Below, piece by piece: positions 5,817 through 10,714 of a stretch of 10,714 nucleotides of DNA. The notes under the pieces are model-generated. The model was not told the origin of the DNA. It saw only the letters and a program-made list of their open reading frames with translations, and searched no databases. Position 1 is the stretch's first letter. The number at the start of each line of letters is the position of its first letter. Origin of the DNA: Promethearchaeota archaeon (GTDB lineage: Archaea > Asgardarchaeota > Lokiarchaeia > Sigynarchaeales > SOKP01); the NCBI GenBank assembly GCA_004524515.1, contig SDNV01000093.1, positions 1 through 10,714 on the forward strand. The letters are read 5' to 3'. The position numbers and the translations under genes were made by a program.

Positions 5817-7761
5817 GGAATGGCACCTCCGTTTCTAATGCATGGATAATAGATTTGTGAATTGCTTTATTTGGGCAAATTTGATAGCATACTCCGCATC
5901 TTATACATCTATCATCATCAATTTGCATCGTTTTTCTTCCATCAATCTCGGTGCTCCTTATCGCAGGGCAGCTTAAAATTCGAGCACACTCATAACACAT
6001 TTGACATCCTGTGATATTATATACTACTTCTTGCACTTTTTCTCCTTTTTCTTCAAGTTCCTTTATTTGACTCATTCTCCATCGATGCGCTTGTAGTCCA
6101 CACTCTCGTTTGATAATTATAACTTTCAAACCTTTTGTTTCTAACGCATCCTCAATACTTTTTATTAATTTTTTAGGATTATAGGAATCTTCCACTTTTA
6201 ACCATTGAACCCCAATAGCTTTACAGATCTTTTCAATGGAAAATCCTTGATTAATTAAATATCGAAGTACATCATTTTGATGTCCAGTCATTGCTGTCCA
6301 TGAATTCTCAAATATGATCAAGAGCACATTAGAGTTGTAGCCTACTGCTTCTGCCAGAGGAGCCATCCCAGTATGAAAAAAAGTAGAATCTCCGATCATT
6401 GCTATAATTTTTTGGTCTGTCTTAGTTGACATTCCGATAGCTGCACTTAAACCCCCAGACATACATATTACGAGATCACTGCATTCTTGAGGAGGAAAAA
6501 AGGACATGACATAGCACCCAATATCCCCGCTAATGACCGTATTTTCGAGATGATTGGTGGCTTTTAATATAGAATAGAGGGTGGCTCTTTCTGGACATCC
6601 CGCGCAAAAAGTGGGAAACCTACTAGGGATAATATCCTTATAGGAATTGAAATAATCAATGGCTTTATTCATTTGATCATTTGGAGGCTTATTAAAAATT
6701 TTGGCTAAACTGGTAGCAACCAATCCTGTGGAAAATTCATTATATTTGGGGAAATATTCTTGACCTATGACTTCCACATTTATTTTATAATGATTAGCAA
6801 TTTCCGCTATTTTAACCTCAAGAAAGGGTTCCAATTCTTCGATTACAATCACTTTTTCCAATCCTTGCAGAAATTTCAAGATTTCAGCATAATTGAGGGG
6901 GTAAATCATTCCTAGCTTTAAGACCGGCACATCATCTAATCCTAATTGATCCAATGCTTCCATGGTATACCCAAAAGGCATTCCGCTAGTAATAACTCCG
7001 ATTTTATTATTTCCAGGAATAAATTTATTGATCCCTAACTCCGGTATGATTGTTCGAATTTTTTCAATTCTTTCATATAATCGGATATGATTATTAATTG
7101 CATGGGGAGGAAGTGAATTGAATTTTGGAATATTGCGAATAAACTGGCCTTTTGCTGAACCTTTTGTAATTTTCCCTAATTCCACATATCCCCGAGAATG
7201 GGCACTTCTGGTTGAGGTTCGAATTTCAAAAACAGTGTCATATTTTTCAGAAAGTTCAAAAGCTAATTTGGTGAAGTCCTTACATTCTTGGGGTGTATGT
7301 GGTTCAAAACAAGGTAAGTGAAGCATCCAAGTGTAAAATCGTTCATTTTGTTCTTGGTGGGATCCTAAACTACCTGGATCTGCCCCTACTACAATAACCA
7401 TTGCTCCGGGGTTGGGACCTGCTAATGCAATAACGCTCAACGCATCACTTGCCACATTTAATCCCACGTGCTTCATGGGATTTAAACTTCTACATCCTGT
7501 CCAAGCCGCTCCAGCACAAGCAGAAGTCGCAACCGCTTCATTTACCGCCCAGTGGTGTACTAAATATTCTTTTATATTAGAATTTTCTCTTAAGATTTTG
7601 TGAAAGGACTCTCCAATATCACTCGTGGGAGTTCCGGGATATTGAGATATATAAGATACCCCCGCTTCAAGAGCTCCCCTTACTAAAGCTTCATTCCCTA
7701 ACATTAAAACCTTTCCTACTTCTTCAGTAAATCGAGTATCTTTTGTTGCCATTTGAATCAT
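5806..7761 (-). CDS. iorA: Indolepyruvate:ferredoxin oxidoreductase alpha subunit
   Basis: This is the catalytic thiamine-diphosphate subunit of the enzyme that oxidatively decarboxylates aryl-pyruvates with ferredoxin as acceptor. The 651-residue protein has the family order. The N-terminal pyrimidine-binding domain shows LMLGNEALVRGALEAGV and YPGTP near 40, and NPMKHVGLN in the first third. The middle domain comes next, then FCAGCPERA and the thiamine-diphosphate/metal motif running from Gly-Asp-Ser 457-459 to Asn486, followed by TAMTGHQ. The C-terminal ferredoxin-like domain has two complete 4Fe-4S sets (Cys586/589/592/598-Pro and Cys619/622/625/629-Pro). The start is ATG 7761, with a TATA-like element 25 bp upstream. 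A second ATG three codons later is also possible. It is the first gene of iorAB. The enzyme points to anaerobic fermentation of peptides or aromatic amino acids, or to the reverse biosynthetic direction. Confidence 0.96.
   Translation of the reverse strand: MIQMATKDTRFTEEVGKVLMLGNEALVRGALEAGVSYISQYPGTPTSDIGESFHKILRENSNIKEYLVHHWAVNEAVATSACAGAAWTGCRSLNPMKHVGLNVASDALSVIALAGPNPGAMVIVVGADPGSLGSHQEQNERFYTWMLHLPCFEPHTPQECKDFTKLAFELSEKYDTVFEIRTSTRSAHSRGYVELGKITKGSAKGQFIRNIPKFNSLPPHAINNHIRLYERIEKIRTIIPELGINKFIPGNNKIGVITSGMPFGYTMEALDQLGLDDVPVLKLGMIYPLNYAEILKFLQGLEKVIVIEELEPFLEVKIAEIANHYKINVEVIGQEYFPKYNEFSTGLVATSLAKIFNKPPNDQMNKAIDYFNSYKDIIPSRFPTFCAGCPERATLYSILKATNHLENTVISGDIGCYVMSFFPPQECSDLVICMSGGLSAAIGMSTKTDQKIIAMIGDSTFFHTGMAPLAEAVGYNSNVLLIIFENSWTAMTGHQNDVLRYLINQGFSIEKICKAIGVQWLKVEDSYNPKKLIKSIEDALETKGLKVIIIKRECGLQAHRWRMSQIKELEEKGEKVQEVVYNITGCQMCYECARILSCPAIRSTEIDGRKTMQIDDDRCIRCGVCYQICPNKAIHKSIIHALETEVPFREL
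5825..5830 (-). promoter_or_regulatory. Shine-Dalgarno of iorB inside iorA
   Basis: On the minus strand GGAGGT stands 8 nt before the GTG start of iorB and lies within the last codons of iorA. It decides the GTG start and indicates reinitiation or coupled translation of the two subunits. Confidence 0.85.
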
Positions 7762-8085
7762 CCAAATGATTATACTTTTTAATTTATATTTTTAAGACTA
7801 AATTACAAAAAAATCTTATTATTTCTAAATAAAATCAAAAAAGTGATATTATCAATAAAAATTATTATTCAAAATTAGCAAAGTTGATCAATTGAACTAT
7901 TTAAAATTAACCATGCTAAAAAGCATCAATAGATTAGGCTATTATTTTCTAAAAAGGACAAATTTGTAGAACGCGATTATAGAACAGATAAAACACATTA
8001 ACATAATTTTAAATTTCTTTAATTTTTTAAAAGATTAATTAATATTAGATTTTGAATCAATAACATACAATTAAGGGGAAATTAA
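7762..8085. other. 324-bp divergent intergenic spacer
   Basis: This spacer separates iorA (leftward) from the 260-residue membrane protein gene (rightward). It is very AT-rich with stops in all frames. It holds the iorA TATA-like element and a small perfect hairpin ATGCT-AAAA-AGCAT at 7913-7926. It also holds an 8-bp palindrome TTGATCAA at 7884-7891 and several possible TATA elements for the rightward gene. No gene, tRNA or long repeat was seen. Confidence 0.55.
7782..7790 (-). promoter_or_regulatory. TATA-like element of iorAB
   Basis: On the minus strand AATATAAAT, preceded by an A-rich BRE-like stretch, is centred 25 bp before the ATG at 7761. That spacing predicts a leaderless or nearly leaderless iorAB mRNA. 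No good Shine-Dalgarno precedes the first ATG. Confidence 0.4.
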
Positions 8086-8868
8086 ATGATTTATAATAGC
8101 GGACAAGAAACAGTTCGATTAACTGGTTTAGATATGGCAACACATACTTTAGTCTTAATGACTATTGGTTTTGTAGGATCCATTATTGCGGTGTTTGTTT
8201 TTCCAAGGATTTTTAGTAGATTATTCTTATTTATCAAAGCGAAGTTACGATGGAAATATAAGGATGCTTATATCGAATATACTCCAAAACCTTTAAAATT
8301 GTATAAATTTGCGTTCAGAGCAGTATATCTGTTTTTACTAGAGCTTGGGTTTTTAGTATTCATTTTACCATTTATTGATCCTTCATTATTCTTATCAGAA
8401 CGGTGGGGAGTAGAGTATTATGAAGGGGAGTTGGGTGTACCTGCGGTATACACGGTTAATGTATTAATGAGCTTGGTTTTTTTAACCGTTCCAATAGTAG
8501 TTGGAATATGGTCTGTGGGATGGGCAATGGAAGATCAAGGATTAATGCACTATAAATTTGATGATAGACCAGGAAGAGAATTATATGAAATTGAACCAAT
8601 TCACATCAATTATACTAACTTCCTTAAAGGATATGCGGGTATATCCTCAATTTTATTTTTGATCCAAGTAGCTATAACATGGGCTTCGGTTACGTCCGAA
8701 TTTCGGTTATCTGATATAATTGTTACAATACTGATGCCCGCAATTATTATCGTGATTGCAATCCCTGCTTATATCCTATATTCAAAATTCGTTGCCAAGA
8801 AAGATTTCTTAAGAAGAAACCTCAAAAGACTCAAAAAGCTTTCAGAATCAGACGTTATGGAACTTTAA
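8086..8868 (+). CDS. Five-segment membrane protein, unknown function
   Basis: This 260-residue integral membrane protein is not recognised. Hydrophobic segments lie near 21-40 (perhaps extending to 50), 75-97, 121-147, 179-203 and 209-232. Basic stretches at 51-60 (KAKLRWKYK) and in the C-terminal tail (236-251, rich in Lys and Arg), and an acidic loop at 98-118, predict an outside N-terminus and an inside C-terminus. The cytoplasmic loop at 148-178 contains DDRPGRELYEIEP. There is no signal peptide, cysteine pair or transporter motif. The purine-rich AAGGGG lies about 7 nt before the ATG and is the likely ribosome binding site. It stands alone, diverging from iorAB and converging on the 381-residue gene. 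A T7 run follows. Confidence 0.8.
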   Translation: MIYNSGQETVRLTGLDMATHTLVLMTIGFVGSIIAVFVFPRIFSRLFLFIKAKLRWKYKDAYIEYTPKPLKLYKFAFRAVYLFLLELGFLVFILPFIDPSLFLSERWGVEYYEGELGVPAVYTVNVLMSLVFLTVPIVVGIWSVGWAMEDQGLMHYKFDDRPGRELYEIEPIHINYTNFLKGYAGISSILFLIQVAITWASVTSEFRLSDIIVTILMPAIIIVIAIPAYILYSKFVAKKDFLRRNLKRLKKLSESDVMEL

Positions 8869-8886
8869 TAGTTGAATTATATACTA

Positions 8887-8905
8887 TTTTTTTATTTTCT
8901 TTATT
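8887..8905 (+). terminator. Oligo-T terminator after the five-segment membrane gene
   Basis: T7 at 8887-8893 followed by further T-rich sequence begins 18 bases after the stop codon. It fits an archaeal oligo-T terminator. Confidence 0.45.
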
Positions 8906-8929
8906 TAGAGTTGTAATTAGCAATTAAAT

Positions 8930-10075
8930 TTAGAAAAGAGTGCTTTTCTCGGGTTTAAACTCGCTTAATCCGTCAAGAATTAATTTATTAAGTCTAATTC
9001 CCGCAAGATCCACCAATTTGGAGTACGGTTCTTCAAGAATCTGTGCAATTCCTTCCGTAGAACCATCCCAAATCGGATTTTTTTCACGGTTGATGATAGG
9101 TTTTAATTCTAAATTATAATCATCCGGTAATCCTACTCGGACATTATAAACATTTTCATGATGTCTATGCAATCCCTCTCCAACTTCACCCCATTGTTTT
9201 TTACCTAAGGCATAGGTTTCAATCCAACCGATACTAATGTTTATCTCCGGTTTTATAATAATGGTTTCACTGATATCAGAGGGTTTATAATCGAATGAAC
9301 AAATATTCCACACATTTAACGTCCATTGAGTTTTTAATTGTTTCAAAATAATATTTGTACATTTTTTATACCGTTCAATAAAATCTTTCGAATCTTCATT
9401 TCCTACCACAACGGGAAAGCTATATCTTCGGGGTATAAAATGACAACCGGAAGGGCACTTATAAATCGCTCTCCCATTTTTGTTCTCCTTCCATTTATCC
9501 TTTTTAAACACATAGGAATTATAATATTTCGGAGCTAATTTTTCTGCTATTCTTTCTTTAAGAAGTAATTTTGGAGGGATAAGCTCCTTATGCCATTCCC
9601 CATTCCAATTCTCATCTTGTAGAATTAAACTAAACCATCTCCAGCCCCCGATTTGTCTCTTTTTGAAAGAACCTCTCGGATATCCAGGCGCATTTCCAAA
9701 AGAAGGACCCGGAAATTGCTCCCGTAAACAACCAGCTCCATAGAGGTCATATTTAATTGCTTCTGATAAGGAGACAATTGGTAAATATCTGCTAAAAATT
9801 GGTTCAAAAATCGTCCACATTTTCTGACAGAGTCGCTGAAAAAATAGCATATATTCCTCATTTTCATAACCCATGATTGGGGGATTATGCCAACCGATTT
9901 TCATTAAATTATCTCTAGGATTACAGATAAAATTCCATAAGGCCAACTTATCTGGTTTTCCGGCCTCCGCTATTAACTTTTTATTAAAGTAACCATCCAT
10001 AGAACATTTTTCTGAAAATTTCTTTGGATTATCTTTTATCAGTTCATACCGTCCTAACCAGAGATTTTTTCCCAT
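8930..10075 (-). CDS. 381-residue orphan protein, aromatic-rich, unknown function
   Basis: I do not recognise this protein. It is soluble, with no signal peptide and no membrane segment, and it is unusually rich in Trp, Tyr and Phe. Visible marks are a Gly/Pro-rich stretch at 113-136 (YGAGC and two later PG-type turns), GGWRWF at 143-148, a CPSGCH segment (Cys207, Cys211, His212), and HRHH at 303-306 followed by ENVYNVRVGLPDDY. The Cys/His groups could bind metal but no known fold is evident. The C-terminal third alternates strands and helices. The start is ATG 10075, with no Shine-Dalgarno but a TATA-like element 26 bp upstream and a perfect palindrome between. It is on the same strand as the actin gene, 183 bp downstream of it, with a strong terminator between, so it is transcribed on its own. 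It may belong to an accessory or transferred gene class, but this is not shown. Confidence 0.75.
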   Translation of the reverse strand: MGKNLWLGRYELIKDNPKKFSEKCSMDGYFNKKLIAEAGKPDKLALWNFICNPRDNLMKIGWHNPPIMGYENEEYMLFFQRLCQKMWTIFEPIFSRYLPIVSLSEAIKYDLYGAGCLREQFPGPSFGNAPGYPRGSFKKRQIGGWRWFSLILQDENWNGEWHKELIPPKLLLKERIAEKLAPKYYNSYVFKKDKWKENKNGRAIYKCPSGCHFIPRRYSFPVVVGNEDSKDFIERYKKCTNIILKQLKTQWTLNVWNICSFDYKPSDISETIIIKPEINISIGWIETYALGKKQWGEVGEGLHRHHENVYNVRVGLPDDYNLELKPIINREKNPIWDGSTEGIAQILEEPYSKLVDLAGIRLNKLILDGLSEFKPEKSTLF

Positions 10076-10081
10076 CTTTAT

Positions 10082-10095
10082 CAGATTTAAATCTG
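10082..10095 (-). promoter_or_regulatory. Perfect 14-bp palindrome before the orphan gene, possible operator
   Basis: CAGATTTAAATCTG reads the same on both strands and lies 7-20 bp before the ATG at 10075, between a TATA-like element and the expected transcription start. That is the position where a dimeric archaeal repressor would block preinitiation. Its core TTTAAA could instead serve as a TATA element. Confidence 0.4.
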
Positions 10096-10105
10096 TTTTT
10101 ATTCC
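10096..10105 (-). promoter_or_regulatory. TATA-like element of the 381-residue gene
   Basis: On the minus strand this reads GGAATAAAAA, centred about 26 bp before ATG 10075, which predicts a leaderless transcript. It directly adjoins the palindrome. Confidence 0.3.
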
Positions 10106-10221
10106 TTTCTTAAATTATGAAAAAAGTAATTTAAAAATCTATGGAGATGGAAACTAACCCACAATAAGATAATTAATTTAGAATAAGGGAAAAAATAACA
10201 ATAAAAAAAGAAAATAAAAAA

Positions 10222-10258
10222 ATTCTTAAAAAAAAATAAATTGTGCCCGATTATGGGC
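10222..10258 (-). terminator. Hairpin plus T-tract terminator of the actin gene
   Basis: Immediately after the actin stop, the minus strand reads GCCC-ATAATC-GGGC (10258 down to 10245), a 4-bp G/C stem. It is followed by TTTATTTTTTTTT and more T-rich sequence extending down to about 10200. This is the clearest terminator in the window and fits the end of a strongly expressed gene. Confidence 0.65.
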
Positions 10259-10714
10259 TTAGAAGCATCGATGGATGACTTGTGGTCCCATCTCCTTATA
10301 CTCACGTCGAGTGACCCACATTCGGTGGAAGGTCTTTAAGGAACTTAAAATTGACCCACCAATCCAAACAGAGTACATACGCTCAGGTGGAGCAATAATC
10401 TTTACATCTACTGATTCTGGAATCTGTTCTTTAATTTCTTTGGTTAATCGTTCCTTGATACCAGGGAACATAGTAGAACCGCCAGAAAGAACAATGTTGC
10501 TGTAAAGGTCTCTTCGTAAGTCGACATCACACTCGGAAATGGCTCCAACAATAACATCATCTAAAGGTTCTAATTCTTTACCGATTACGGATGGATTAAA
10601 GAAACACTCTGGAGCCAAGAATCTTTCCACTCCCACATTGATGGTTTCACCATCAGGAAGCATGTAGCTCTTTTCCATACCCGCTACCTTCTTGGAAAGC
10701 ATCATCTCCTTTTC
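10259..10714 (-). CDS. Asgard actin (lokiactin), C-terminal part, cut by window edge
   Basis: This is an actin-family cytoskeletal ATPase that forms filaments in the cytoplasm. Only the last 151 residues are in the window; the reading frame is open to the right edge, so the annotated methionine at 10705 is internal (EKE precedes it). The fragment aligns with human actin from about residue 224 to the end. Conserved blocks are EKSYxLPDG, CDVDLRRDLYSN, the phosphate-2/adenine region LSGGSTMFPGI, KIIAPPERMYSVWIGGSILSSL and the C-terminal CF. The only gap is one residue at the tail (HRCF here, HRKCF in human actin). This closeness separates it from bacterial MreB/ParM and from crenactin and marks it as the Asgard type linked to eukaryote origins. 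A hairpin/T-tract terminator follows directly. The N-terminal two-thirds, including the D-loop, cannot be assessed. Confidence 0.95.
   Translation of the reverse strand, partial: EKEMMLSKKVAGMEKSYMLPDGETINVGVERFLAPECFFNPSVIGKELEPLDDVIVGAISECDVDLRRDLYSNIVLSGGSTMFPGIKERLTKEIKEQIPESVDVKIIAPPERMYSVWIGGSILSSLKTFHRMWVTRREYKEMGPQVIHRCF

Noticed and set aside
7762..8085. Possible small RNA or CRISPR-like repeat in the divergent spacer
   Set aside because: Only one 5-bp hairpin and one 8-bp palindrome are present; there is no repeated unit, GC-rich structured segment or tRNA-like arm.
9625..9867. 80-codon minus-strand frame overlapping the 381-residue gene
   Set aside because: It lies entirely within the longer frame on the same strand, and its translation shows no independent features.
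10099..10305. 68-codon minus-strand frame across the actin stop
   Set aside because: It starts in the out-of-frame actin 3' end and runs through the terminator T-tract, giving Phe/Tyr-rich low-complexity sequence.

Overview
The window is AT-rich archaeal DNA that most likely comes from an Asgard archaeon, probably of the Lokiarchaeia. The strongest evidence is the partial gene at the right edge. It encodes the C-terminal part of a eukaryote-like actin that aligns with human actin over about 150 residues with a single one-residue gap. The archaeal EF-1beta gene paired with a small Zn-ribbon gene, the TATA/BRE-like promoters and the lack of bacterial-style operons agree with an archaeal host. 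Lineage assignment below Asgard is inference.

Layout, left to right. Positions 1-244 hold no gene. A bacterial-type MutL with an intact endonuclease site (245-2122, +) is followed by a small lysine-rich helical protein of unknown function (2267-2764, +). A two-gene translation operon on the minus strand follows: Zn-ribbon protein, then EF-1beta (3284 down to 2814). Diverging from it is a 177-residue CxxC protein with a winged-helix-like C-terminus (3467-4000, +). Next come an orphan polytopic membrane protein (4175-4954, -) and the iorAB operon for indolepyruvate:ferredoxin oxidoreductase (7761 down to 5166, -). After a 324-bp divergent spacer come a second orphan membrane protein (8086-8868, +), an unrecognised 381-residue soluble protein (8930-10075, -) and the actin 3' end (10259-10714, -, cut by the window edge).

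The genes do not form one pathway. They are housekeeping and metabolic genes: mismatch repair, translation elongation, amino-acid fermentation through ferredoxin, and cytoskeleton. Lineage-specific orphans are interspersed. IorAB fits an anaerobe that oxidises aromatic 2-oxoacids from peptide degradation.

A second-order pattern is visible in the expression signals. Several transcript-leading genes (mutL, iorA, the 381-residue gene) have a TATA-like element about 25-26 bp before the start codon and no Shine-Dalgarno, which suggests leaderless mRNAs. The operon-internal genes iorB and EF-1beta have a full GGAGGT. The 381-residue gene also carries a perfect 14-bp palindrome between its TATA-like element and its ATG. 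No tRNA, rRNA, CRISPR array, insertion sequence or obvious defence system was seen.
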